Below are positions 38,153 to 47,288 of a DNA stretch of 47,288 nucleotides, in pieces; the stretch's first letter is position 1; each line of letters begins with the position of its first letter. A model generated the notes under the pieces. That model made no database searches and was not told the DNA's origin. It saw only the letters and a list, made by a program, of their open reading frames with translations. This DNA comes from Silanimonas sp. (lineage in GTDB: Bacteria > Pseudomonadota > Gammaproteobacteria > Xanthomonadales > Xanthomonadaceae). The position numbers and the translations under genes were made by a program. Location: NCBI RefSeq assembly GCF_027530345.1, contig NZ_JAPZQK010000061.1, forward strand, positions 1 through 47,288, in the 5' to 3' direction.

Positions 38153-39304
38153 ATGAGTGACGCCGCGCCCACCCTCCCCAAGGCCAAGAAATCCGTCGCC
38201 CTGTCCGGCACCGCCGCGGGCAACACCGCGTTGTGCACCGTCGGGCGCAGCGGCAACGACCTGCATTACCGCGGCTACGACATCAAGGACCTGGCCGACC
38301 ACGCCGGCTTCGAGGAAGTGGCCCACCTGCTGGTGCACGGCGTGCTGCCCACGGCCAGCCAGCTGAAGGCCTACAAGGCCAAGCTGAAGCGCCTGCGCGG
38401 CCTTCCCGCGATCGTGGCCGAGGCGCTGGAACTCGTGCCGGCCGCCGCCCACCCGATGGACGTGCTGCGCACCGGCTGCTCGGTGATGGGTACGGTGCTG
38501 CCGGAACGCGAAGGCCATCCGGAGAACGAGGCCCGCGACATCGCCGACCGCCTCATCGCCAGCTTCGGGTCGATGCTGCTGTACTGGTGGCACTTCACGC
38601 GTAACGGTGATCGCATCCAGACGCAGACCGACGACGATTCGGTCGCGGCGCACTTCCTGCACCTGCTGCACGGCGAGCCGCCGAGCGCGCTGCACGCCCG
38701 CTCGCTGGACCGCTCGCTGGTGCTCTATGCCGAGCACGAGTTCAACGCCAGCACCTTCACCGCGCGCGTCATCGCCGGCACCGGCTCCGACCTGTTCTCG
38801 TGCATCACCGGCGCCATCGGCGCCCTGCGTGGCCCGAAGCACGGCGGCGCGAACGAGGTGGCGATGGACATCATCGCCCGCTACGGCAGTGCCGATCAGG
38901 CGGAGGCGGACATCCGCGCCCGCGTCGAGCGCAAGGAGATCGTGATCGGCTTCGGCCACCCGGTGTACACCATCGGCGACCCGCGCAACCCGATCATCAA
39001 GGAGATCTCGCGCGCCCTCTGCAAGGACGGCGGCAACGAGGTGCTGTTCGACGTCAGCGAGCGCATCGAGACGCTGATGTGGGACCTGAAGAAGATGTTC
39101 CCGAACCTCGATTGGTACAGCGCTTCCGCGTATCACATGATGGGCATCCCGACGGCGATGTTCACCCCGCTGTTCGTCATCGCCCGCACCACGGGCTGGA
39201 GCGCACACGTCATCGAGCAGCGCCAGGACGGCAAGATCATTCGTCCGAGTGCCAACTACACGGGGCCGGAAGACCGCGCCTACGTGCCGATCGAGAAGCG
39301 CTGA
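38153..39304 (+). CDS. prpC: 2-methylcitrate synthase
   Basis: The 383-residue product is in the citrate synthase family. It has the active-site His motifs [13 protein letters not shown] and [13 protein letters not shown], and [20 protein letters not shown]. Sequence and neighbour prpB indicate the methylcitrate enzyme, which joins propionyl-CoA and oxaloacetate. A plain citrate synthase is the alternative. The usual partners acnD and prpF do not follow; an ion-channel gene does. Confidence 0.92.
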   Translation: MSDAAPTLPKAKKSVALSGTAAGNTALCTVGRSGNDLHYRGYDIKDLADHAGFEEVAHLLVHGVLPTASQLKAYKAKLKRLRGLPAIVAEALELVPAAAHPMDVLRTGCSVMGTVLPEREGHPENEARDIADRLIASFGSMLLYWWHFTRNGDRIQTQTDDDSVAAHFLHLLHGEPPSALHARSLDRSLVLYAEHEFNASTFTARVIAGTGSDLFSCITGAIGALRGPKHGGANEVAMDIIARYGSADQAEADIRARVERKEIVIGFGHPVYTIGDPRNPIIKEISRALCKDGGNEVLFDVSERIETLMWDLKKMFPNLDWYSASAYHMMGIPTAMFTPLFVIARTTGWSAHVIEQRQDGKIIRPSANYTGPEDRAYVPIEKR

Positions 39305-39351
39305 GCGCGATCCCCTTCCGCCGGCCCCGTGTCGGCGGGTAGGGTGGGCCC

Positions 39352-39798
39352 ATGTACCCGCACTGGGATGCCAACCTGCTGATCGTCGCGGTGACGGTGG
39401 TGACCGTCGCCCTCGCGACCCTCGTGCATTACGAGGGCCTCGTGCTGATGTCGCGCTGGCTCTACCAGCGCAAGCAGGGCGAGCGTCGCCGCAAGGTGCT
39501 GTACGGCATCTTCGGCGTGCTCGCTTTGCATGTTGTCGAGATATGGATCTTCGGCACCAGCACCTGGCTGCTGCTGATGTACCCGAACACCGGGACGATT
39601 GCCGGCGCCCATCCGCCGCACCTGTTCGATGCGATCTACCTGTCCGCGGTGAGCTTCACCACGGTGGGCTTCGGCGACCTGACGCCGGTCGGCCCCATCC
39701 GCTTCAAGGTCGGCACCACGGCCCTGACGGGCTTCGTGCTGATCGCCTGGTCGGCGTCCTTTACCTATCTGGAGATGGAGCGCTTCTGGCGGCGCTGA
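39352..39798 (+). CDS. Small K+ channel-like membrane protein
   Basis: The 148-residue product has membrane helices at about 6-25, 51-77 and 119-140. A pore loop lies between the last two, with selectivity filter TVGFGD at 104-109, the signature of potassium channels (ion_trans_2 type). There is no RCK or cyclic-nucleotide domain, so gating is unknown. It lies 47 bases after prpC and converges on the SleB-type gene, with an 8-bp hairpin between them. Confidence 0.88.
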   Translation: MYPHWDANLLIVAVTVVTVALATLVHYEGLVLMSRWLYQRKQGERRRKVLYGIFGVLALHVVEIWIFGTSTWLLLMYPNTGTIAGAHPPHLFDAIYLSAVSFTTVGFGDLTPVGPIRFKVGTTALTGFVLIAWSASFTYLEMERFWRR

Positions 39799-39800
39799 GT

Positions 39801-39819
39801 GGGCGGCCTGTGGCCGCCC
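39801..39819. terminator. Hairpin between convergent channel and hydrolase genes
   Basis: gggcggcc and ggccgccc pair perfectly (8 bp, 3-nt loop), directly after the channel stop. It may be a bidirectional terminator. Confidence 0.55.
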
Positions 39820-39826
39820 CGAAACC

Positions 39827-40321
39827 TCAGCGTGATCCGCCCGCCGTGCCGGCGGCGTCGCTCGTTTCCTCGCGGGAGCGCAGGCGATTGACCCGGAAGA
39901 AGGTGTGGTCGTCGATCGTCGCGACCTGCGGGTAGCTGGCCCAGCTGGGGTTCGCGATGCGCATGGCGGCGAAGTGGCTGGCGCCCGGCACGACCTCCCG
40001 ACGCTCGGCGTGCGGGCGGTTCCATTCCTTCTGGGCGGCGAAGGCGACGGCGACGGCCTCTTCCCAGGCCTCGACGTTGTTCAGTCGGGTGCGCGGGGGA
40101 ACCAGGGTCGGGGCGAACTGCTTGGGCGCCTTCACGACCGCGCAGACGTCGTCACCCCACATGCCGGAGTCCCGGCGGCGCAGCGCGACCTCGGCGACGG
40201 CACGCTGGCCCAGTTCGGACTGGTCGCGGGCTTCGAGGTAAACCGTGGTGGCGAGGCAGAGCGGCTCGGCCTGGGCCGGGGGCAGCAGCGTCGACAACCA
40301 CATCAAAAACGAGAGTTCCAT
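39827..40321 (-). CDS. Cell-wall hydrolase, SleB family
   Basis: The 164-residue product has a short hydrophobic N-terminus (MELSFLMWLSTLLPPAQA). A Hydrolase_2/SleB domain follows: CLATTVYLEARDQSELGQRAVAEVALRR with its presumed catalytic Glu, then CAVVKAPKQF and SHFAAMRIANPSW. The family cuts peptidoglycan; in non-sporeformers it acts on wall turnover. I chose ATG 40321 because it gives the exported N-terminus; an open frame continues upstream. A structured 323-base spacer precedes it. Confidence 0.85.
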   Translation of the reverse strand: MELSFLMWLSTLLPPAQAEPLCLATTVYLEARDQSELGQRAVAEVALRRRDSGMWGDDVCAVVKAPKQFAPTLVPPRTRLNNVEAWEEAVAVAFAAQKEWNRPHAERREVVPGASHFAAMRIANPSWASYPQVATIDDHTFFRVNRLRSREETSDAAGTAGGSR

Positions 40322-40644
40322 GGCTTTCCTTGCTCCGTTGCGTCCGTGGCGTCCCGTGCGATGTGCGGCGCGGGCGGAGCCAGTGACTTGGCGTAATGGG
40401 GATGAACGGGTCCAGGAGTTCTGTGCTGACCCGCCTTCCCGGTCCGCTGAAGCGGTGGGAAGCCCCCGAAGCGCCATGAGCCCGGGAGTCACGAGAACGC
40501 CGTACTGGCCAAGGGGCGGTCGGGCGAACGGGGCGAACCGTAGCCCGGTCTTTCCAAACCCGGGCTGAATGCCTATTTCATAAGTTTTTGAATTTGCTCG
40601 GGCTTTTACTCTAGCCCGAGGCTGTGCAGCCCAGTTTTCGGGGC
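40322..40644. other. Spacer between the SleB-type gene and fadH
   Basis: No gene is seen in 323 bases. Two hairpins with the same agcccg/cgggct core lie at 40542-40566 (7 bp, 11-nt loop) and 40597-40620 (8 bp, 8-nt loop). The second is near the fadH stop and may be its terminator, although the run behind it on that strand is A-rich rather than T-rich. Confidence 0.5.
40597..40620 (-). terminator. Hairpin after fadH
   Basis: ctcgggct pairs with agcccgag around an 8-nt loop, 25 bases beyond the minus-strand stop at 40645. Confidence 0.5.
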
Positions 40645-42906
<2,262 letters not shown>

Positions 42907-42922
42907 TCATTTGGAGTCGATC

Positions 42923-44008
42923 ATGAAGAAGAATTTGCTGTGTCTGGCCGTGCTGGCCGCCTCCTTCGCCAACGTGGCCATGGCGCAGGAGTTTGATGAC
43001 CGCTGGTACTTGGCTGGCAGCGCCGGAATCAACTTCCAGAGCTCGCAGCGCGCCACCGATCCGGAGTTCACGTTCGGCGTGGGCATTGGTCGTTTCTTCT
43101 CGCCGGAGTGGTCCCTTGACGCCGGGATCTATTCGACGAACGCCAGCTTCGACGGCAATGCCAACCTCAACTTCAGCCAGTACGGCGCATCGCTCGACCT
43201 TCGTCGCCACTTCCGCGACGCCGGTGAGACCTGGTGGCCCTACGTCAAGGGCGGCGTTGGCCTCCAGCGCGCCGAGGAAGAGTTCAACGCCTTCCCGAGC
43301 CCGAATTCCCCGGGCCAGCGCAAGGACAACAACCTTGCGCTCGACTTCGGCGGCGGCCTGCAGGCCGATTACGAGAATGTCGGTGTCCGTCTCGAAGCTG
43401 GTGCGCTGACCGTCTTCGACGACCAGAGCCGTATCGCACGCAACGAGGACTACTTCGTTGATCCGTACGTGAAGGCGATCTTGCTGGTGCCGCTGGGCCC
43501 GAAGGCGGCCGCTGCGGCCCCGGCTCCGGCGCCCGCTCCGGCCCCGGCTCCGGTCGCCAGCTGCGAAACGCAGGACGACGACGGTGACGGCGTCAACAAC
43601 TGCGTCGACAAGTGCCCGGGCTCGCAGGCCGGCCAGGCCATCGGTCCGGACGGTTGCGCCGTGCCGCTGACGATCGACCTGAGGGGCGTCAACTTCGACT
43701 TCGACCAGGCCACCCTGCGTCCGGACGCGGTGACGATCCTCAACGAGGCGATCGACATCCTGAAGAAGTACCCGCAGCTGAAGGTTGAAGTCGCCGGCCA
43801 CACCGACGCCGTCGGTACCGACGCCTACAACCAGGGACTGTCGGAGCGCCGCGCCCGCACGGTGTTCGACTACCTGACCAGCAATGGCATCGACGCTGCC
43901 CGCCTGAACGGCCCGACCGGTTACGGCGAAGCCCGTCCGATCGACAGCAACGACACCGACGCGGGTCGTGCGAAGAACCGCCGCACCGAGCTGAACGTCC
44001 AGAACTAA
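42923..44008 (+). CDS. OmpA-family outer membrane protein
   Basis: The 361-residue product has a signal peptide (residues 1-21, AMA-Q). A ~170-residue eight-strand barrel-like domain is followed by an Ala/Pro linker at 194-212. A short thrombospondin-3-like Ca site (DDDGDGVNNCVDKCPG; Cys214, 227, 231, 245) leads to a C-terminal OmpA domain from about 255 (VEVAGHTDAVGTDAYN, KNRRTELNV) that binds peptidoglycan. It anchors the outer membrane to the wall. GGAG lies six bases before ATG 42923. The intron region follows. Confidence 0.93.
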   Translation: MKKNLLCLAVLAASFANVAMAQEFDDRWYLAGSAGINFQSSQRATDPEFTFGVGIGRFFSPEWSLDAGIYSTNASFDGNANLNFSQYGASLDLRRHFRDAGETWWPYVKGGVGLQRAEEEFNAFPSPNSPGQRKDNNLALDFGGGLQADYENVGVRLEAGALTVFDDQSRIARNEDYFVDPYVKAILLVPLGPKAAAAAPAPAPAPAPAPVASCETQDDDGDGVNNCVDKCPGSQAGQAIGPDGCAVPLTIDLRGVNFDFDQATLRPDAVTILNEAIDILKKYPQLKVEVAGHTDAVGTDAYNQGLSERRARTVFDYLTSNGIDAARLNGPTGYGEARPIDSNDTDAGRAKNRRTELNVQN

Positions 44009-44100
44009 GTGCGACACGAGCAATCGTGAAGCGCTTGCTTATCCGACGAGCCAAGGTCGGAATTTCATTCCTAGCGTCGTCTCTACGGCCCTAGGACGCC

Positions 44101-44177
44101 CTCGTAACCCTCAATGGGTTGACGAGTAAGGAGCCCGGGAGGGCACTACCCTCCCGGGTCTCCGCGCAATGCGGAGA
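44101..44177 (+). terminator. Run of three hairpins downstream of the OmpA-family gene
   Basis: Three stems follow one another: ctcgt-aaccc with gggtt-acgag at 44101-44126 (one bulge), cccgggaggg with ccctcccggg at 44134-44158 (perfect, 5-nt loop), and tctccgc with gcggaga at 44159-44177. The middle one is a strong terminator candidate for the OmpA gene, though the T tract is missing. Confidence 0.6.
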
Positions 44178-44391
44178 GGGGGAGGAGTGCATCCGTACTT
44201 CCCGTTGCTCTCTCCAGCATCGCAACGATGACTGGATGCTCTCGCCTTGAGAGCTCTGGCGTTTCGTAGTCCGCAATGGGCCGCGAAATGATTTTTGCAG
44301 CGCGCAGATTGCGTGCTCTTGATGGCATTGCTCACTCGTGCTTTCGCACGACAGCGAGCTCGCTATGCGACTAGCGGTAGCCTAGGAAGGC
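44178..44391. other. Spacer between the OmpA gene hairpins and the intron
   Basis: No supported gene is present. A small hairpin (tcgtgc, tttc loop, gcacga) lies near 44336. Short minus-strand frames exist here, but they run through the hairpins and have no family match. Confidence 0.4.
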
Positions 44392-45460
44392 GTGCGTGAC
44401 TGGTAACGGTCTCGTGCGAAGCCCTTCTGACAATGAAACCCTCCAGAAGTTTTGGAAGCGCACCACCCGTGAGGGCGGAGCGTTGGACTGTGAGCAGCAC
44501 TACGGTTCGGGAGCTAGGCTGACCGGCATGGGTATCGAACAGAGAACTGTCTATAAACGCCGTTAGGACGATGGTGCCAACGCTGCTGGTTAAGGCATCG
44601 ACCAAAATGGTGTGTGAGCAGTTGTCCCGCTTTAGTTTCGGGGCACGTCGCTAAACAGGCTCACCGGCGAACAGACAGACCCTGACCCGGTCGTGTGTCA
44701 TCGAGGGAACGTGGCAACCCCGTCCATCCGCCCATTGGGCAGGCGAACCGCAAGGAACGCTGTCGGATGCACGGGGATGGGATCGCGGAGAAAGCGAATG
44801 GCCGGCTGTAATCGTCGGCATAGGCGTTGAAACATTACGCCAGTGCGAGAGCACGCCCACTTCCGCGTGGTTCTGGATCGCGACAGCGACCTGCCGCAAC
44901 CCGTTAGCAGATTTCGACCACCCGGTCGGATCTGTCATTTCATTGCCCGCATGGGGACCAGTGTCCCCATGGGGGTACTGCGTCTCCTGTGTGCGCATCA
45001 CTAAGGAGAGCAGCATGAGAGAGTCCAATCCCAAGGTTGGATCTGCGCCCTCCGGCGTGCCGCACGACTGGATGCACATTGACTGGCATCACGTCCATCG
45101 GACCGTTCGGGGTATGCAGATACGAATCGCGAAGGCGACACAGGAAGGCGACTGGCGCAGGGTGAAAGCCTTGCAACGGATGCTGACCCGCTCGTTCACG
45201 GCAAAGATGCTCGCCGTGCGACGCGTGACTGAAAACCAGGGCAAGCGCACGGCCGGAGTCGACCGTGTGCTGTGGACGGAACCTGAGCAACGATGGGAGG
45301 CGCTTTCTGGCCTTCGTCGTCGCGGTTACAAACCCTCGCCGTTGCGGCGCGTGTTCATCCCGAAATCCAACGGGAAGGAACGCCCGCTGGGCATTCCCAC
45401 GATGCGGGATCGGGCCATGCAGGCGCTTCATCTGCTGGCACTGGCTCCGGTGGCAGAAAC

Positions 45461-45468
45461 GACGGGCG
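45461..45468. repeat. Left copy of the 8-bp target duplication
   Basis: gacgggcg, repeated at 46775-46782. A preceding c on both sides makes a 9-bp reading possible. Confidence 0.82.
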
Positions 45469-45493
45469 CGGTCTGTCAAACGAACTGTGTAAC
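45469..45493 (+). repeat. Left terminal inverted repeat of the IS
   Basis: It reads GGTCTGT near its outer edge and GAACTGTGTAAC at its inner end, paired with 46750-46774. Confidence 0.8.
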
Positions 45494-45501
45494 CGGGATT
45501 G

Positions 45502-46704
45502 TCACAGCGCGGCCAGCGGCACGCGCTCTTCGCCGAACATCAACTGGAAGCTCTGCAGCGCTGGCTTCCAGTGGTGGATCATCTTCCAGCTCTTCGACGC
45601 TTCGCGGATCGCCATGAACAGCGCTTTCAGCGCCGCATCGTCGTTCGGGAAGATCCGCCGGTTGCGCGTGTACTTGCGCATCACCATGTTCAAGGACTCG
45701 ATGGCGTTGGTCGTGTAAATCACCTTGCGAATCTCCGGCAGGAACTGGAAGAACGGAATCACGTTGCCCCAGTTGCCACGCCACAGCCGCACCACGGACT
45801 TGTACTTGGCACCCCAACTCGCCTCGAAGGCGTCCAGCTCGCGCTGCGCTTCCTCGGCCGTGGCCGACTGGTAGATCGCCTTCAGCGCTTCCACCACCGC
45901 CTTGCGATCCGTGCTGCTCACGTAGCGCAGACTGGCCCGCACCAGATGCACGATGCACAGCTGCGTCAGCGTCTTCGGGTACACCGCGCTCACCGCCTCC
46001 GGCAGGCCCTTCAGCCCGTCCATGCTCGCCACGTAGATGTCCTGCACGCCGCGCTGGCGAAGCTCAGTCAGCACCGACAGCCAGAACTTCGCGCCCTCGT
46101 TCTCCGCCAGCCACAGGCCCAGCACCTCCTTCTCACCGCGCAGGTTGACCCCCAGCACCACGTGCGCCGATTTGTTCACCACCTGCTTGTTCTGCTGCAC
46201 CTTCACCACGATCCCGTCCAGCCAAACGATCGGGTAGATCGCCTCCAGCGGCCGCGTCTGCCACAGCCGAGCCTCGTCCAGCACCGCATCCGTCACCTGG
46301 GCAATTAGGCTGTGCGAGATCGTCACGCCGTACAAATCAACCAGCGCCGACTCAATGTCCCGAGTCGTCATGCCCTTGGCGTACAGCGCCAAGATCTTCT
46401 CTTCCATACCCGCCAGCCGCACCTGACGCTTCGGCACCAGCTGCGGCTCGAACGTGCCCTCGCGATCGCGCGGCGTTTCGATCTGCAGCTCACCCATCGT
46501 GCTCTGCACCCGCTTGCGGCTCTTGCCGTTGCGGGGGTTTCCGCTCGATTTGCCGTTCCGCTCGTGACCCAAATGCGCCTGCATCTCGCCCTCCAGCGCA
46601 CGATTGATCATGTGCTGAAGCATCTGCGAGTACAACGATTCCAACTCCTGGGGCGTCTTGTAACCCGCCGTCAGTTCGTCCAGCATCGCTTTCGATAACG
46701 CCAT
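45502..46704 (-). CDS. IS256-family (mutator-type) transposase
   Basis: The 400-residue product has a DDE core. Asp163 is in WLDGIVVK, Asp229 in SMDGLKGL and Glu335 in TTNAIES, with D-D and D-E spacings of 66 and 106 that match IS256. The CxxH pair LCIVHLV lies at 249-255. N-terminal GHERNGKSSGNPRNGKSRK is typical. GAGGAG lies seven bases before ATG 46704, which I prefer to the TTG at 46743. No frameshift or stop is seen, so it may be active. Confidence 0.95.
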   Translation of the reverse strand: MALSKAMLDELTAGYKTPQELESLYSQMLQHMINRALEGEMQAHLGHERNGKSSGNPRNGKSRKRVQSTMGELQIETPRDREGTFEPQLVPKRQVRLAGMEEKILALYAKGMTTRDIESALVDLYGVTISHSLIAQVTDAVLDEARLWQTRPLEAIYPIVWLDGIVVKVQQNKQVVNKSAHVVLGVNLRGEKEVLGLWLAENEGAKFWLSVLTELRQRGVQDIYVASMDGLKGLPEAVSAVYPKTLTQLCIVHLVRASLRYVSSTDRKAVVEALKAIYQSATAEEAQRELDAFEASWGAKYKSVVRLWRGNWGNVIPFFQFLPEIRKVIYTTNAIESLNMVMRKYTRNRRIFPNDDAALKALFMAIREASKSWKMIHHWKPALQSFQLMFGEERVPLAAL

Positions 46705-46749
46705 GTCGCTGCTCCTCGCGGGGTCAACCGCAGTCTCGCTCAAAGGGCA

Positions 46750-46774
46750 GTTACACAGTTCAAATTACAGACTC
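46750..46774 (-). repeat. Right terminal inverted repeat of the IS
   Basis: Read on the minus strand it starts GAGTCTGT and ends GAACTGTGTAAC, pairing with 45469-45493. Confidence 0.8.
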
Positions 46775-46782
46775 GACGGGCG
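46775..46782. repeat. Right copy of the 8-bp target duplication
   Basis: gacgggcg, identical to 45461-45468. Confidence 0.82.
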
Positions 46783-47189
46783 ACCCGAATAGCTTCGGCT
46801 TTCGACAAGGTCGTTCGACGCACGACGCCATGGCTCAGAGCTTCATCTGCCTCGCGAAGAAATACTCGCCGGGTTGGGTGCTCGAAGCTGACATCAAGGG
46901 GTGCTTTGACCACATTGACCACGACTGGCTGGTGACCCACGTCCCCATGGACAAGGGAATCCTTCGGAAGTGGTTGAAGGCCGGCATCCTCTATCGGGGT
47001 CGATACGAGCCGACGGAGGCGGGGACGCCGCAGGGCGGCATCATTTCGCCAACACTGGCGAATCTGGCACTGGATGGGCTGGAACGTGGACTGAGGGAGC
47101 ATGTGCTCGCGACCTTGGGCTACACGAAGGCCCAACAGGCGAAGATCAAGGCGCTGTTCGCGTTGATTGTTGATCGTCTCGAACGGTGA

Positions 47190-47288
47190 GCCGGGGTGGG
47201 AGCACGGTTTAGAAACGGCCCGAGGACTTCGGGCGTGGAGAAGCCGGATGCGTGCTCGAGAACTGAAGCGTTGGTTGGCGGAGGCTGA
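47190..47288 (+). other. Window end after the truncated RT
   Basis: No gene is supported. The segment cccgaggacttcgggc is a hairpin, and ggagaagccggatgcgtg resembles the 5' strand of a group II domain V, although the expected GAAA loop and return strand do not follow. The window ends here. Confidence 0.35.

Larger units (their letters stand above)
45469..46774. mobile_element. IS256-family insertion sequence, complete
   Basis: The element is about 1306 bp, bounded by 25-bp imperfect terminal inverted repeats that match at 19 of 25 positions and share GAACTGTGTAAC at the inner end and GTCTGT near the outer end. It is flanked by the direct repeat gacgggcg, the 8-bp duplication expected for this family. 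One transposase gene fills it on the minus strand. Intact ends, intact ORF and a matching duplication suggest a recent insertion into the intron RT. Confidence 0.88.
45015..47189 (+). pseudogene. Group II intron reverse transcriptase/maturase, broken
   Basis: The 5' part (45015-45468) encodes about 151 residues. It holds the RT_N region (RVTENQGKRTAGVD) and RT blocks 0-1 (RRVFIPKSNGKERPLGIPTMRDRAMQ), up to PVAETTG. The IS256 element follows. The 3' part (46783-47189) resumes with DPNSFGFR, ADIKGCFDHIDHDWL (first catalytic Asp) and GTPQGGIISPTLANLALDGLE. Joining 45468 to 46783 restores the frame (AETTGDPNSFGFR). The ORF then ends at VDRLER before the YADD motif, and no frame supplies YADD, maturase or endonuclease domains. 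It is thus a double mutant. Confidence 0.85.
44392..47288 (+). mobile_element. Group II intron, LtrA-like, interrupted and incomplete
   Basis: A 5' consensus GTGCG occurs at 44392 (GTGCGTGAC) and again at 44414 (GTGCGAAGCCC). Either lies about 600 bases before the encoded RT, the usual length for domains I-III. The stretch 44690-44930 (ggcaggcgaaccgcaagga, gggatcgcggagaaagc, atcgcgacagcgacctgcc) looks like intron RNA of this bacterial class. The RT ORF follows in domain IV. The 3' end is not identified; ggagaagccggatgcgtg near 47240 may be the start of a domain V. The real 5' boundary needs comparison with relatives. Confidence 0.8.

Noticed and set aside
44009-44015. GTGCGAC directly after the OmpA stop as the group II intron 5' end
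   Set aside because: This would put about 1000 bases before the RT, too long for domains I-III, and would place the terminator-like hairpins inside the intron.
44111-44335. Minus-strand short frames downstream of the OmpA gene
   Set aside because: They cross three strong hairpins, overlap one another in different frames and show no family motif.
45454-46784. IS ends placed only at the inner GAACTGTGTAAC repeat (45482-46761)
   Set aside because: That choice gives no target duplication. Extending the repeats outward gives a clean 8-bp duplication and restores the RT frame.

Overview
The window is about 47.3 kb of high-GC gammaproteobacterial chromosome. Gene content points to the Xanthomonadales (Lysobacterales): the ribosomal superoperon has the standard gamma order with secY followed directly by rpsM, the DAHP synthase is class II, the isocitrate dehydrogenase is the large homodimeric type, and one secreted protein carries a C-terminal repeat domain I associate with that order. 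The genus cannot be fixed from sequence reading alone.

Layout. 1-141 is the end of tuf. 259-14105 is the S10-spc-alpha ribosomal superoperon, from rpsJ through secY and rpoA to rplQ. It has a readable sigma-70-type promoter, an attenuator-like leader hairpin, a terminator-like hairpin inside the spc section, a run of hairpins before rpsM, and a strong terminator after rplQ. 14213-17221 holds three exported proteins of unknown function. 17342-19342 carries dsbB and a class II DAHP synthase. 19382-25027 carries a Cys-rich DUF6671-like protein, icd, and a divergent two-gene unit: a small winged-helix protein and an unusual winged-helix/Ser-Thr kinase/membrane/TPR fusion. 25028-25356 is a highly structured convergent spacer. 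25357-29699 (minus strand) has a lipoprotein amidase, a TSUP permease and the translational GTPase TypA/BipA. 29897-35319 has a cyclophilin, a three-gene translationally coupled cassette (lipoprotein, M48 protease, lipoprotein), an aspartate-type aminotransferase and malate dehydrogenase. 36017-39304 carries the 2-methylcitrate cycle genes prpB and prpC, separated by an opposing secreted Ntn-hydrolase gene. 39352-44008 has a small K+ channel-like protein, a SleB-type cell-wall hydrolase, a FadH-type dienoyl-CoA reductase and an OmpA-family protein.

The right end is mobile DNA. A group II intron of the bacterial LtrA-like kind begins near 44392-44414, and its reverse-transcriptase ORF starts at 45015. 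An intact IS256-family element (about 45469-46774) interrupts that ORF and is flanked by an 8-bp target duplication. Removing the IS plus one copy of the duplication restores the RT reading frame exactly. The RT still ends before its YADD motif, so the intron copy carries at least two lesions.

The ribosomal, RNA polymerase and Sec genes build the gene-expression machinery. Icd, Mdh, PrpB and PrpC serve the TCA and methylcitrate cycles, FadH serves unsaturated fatty acid beta-oxidation, and DsbB, OmpA, SleB, M48 and the secreted proteins serve the envelope. The most unusual candidates are the winged-helix/kinase/TPR fusion with its companion regulator, the structured spacer at 25028-25356, and the RNA structures inside the ribosomal operon.
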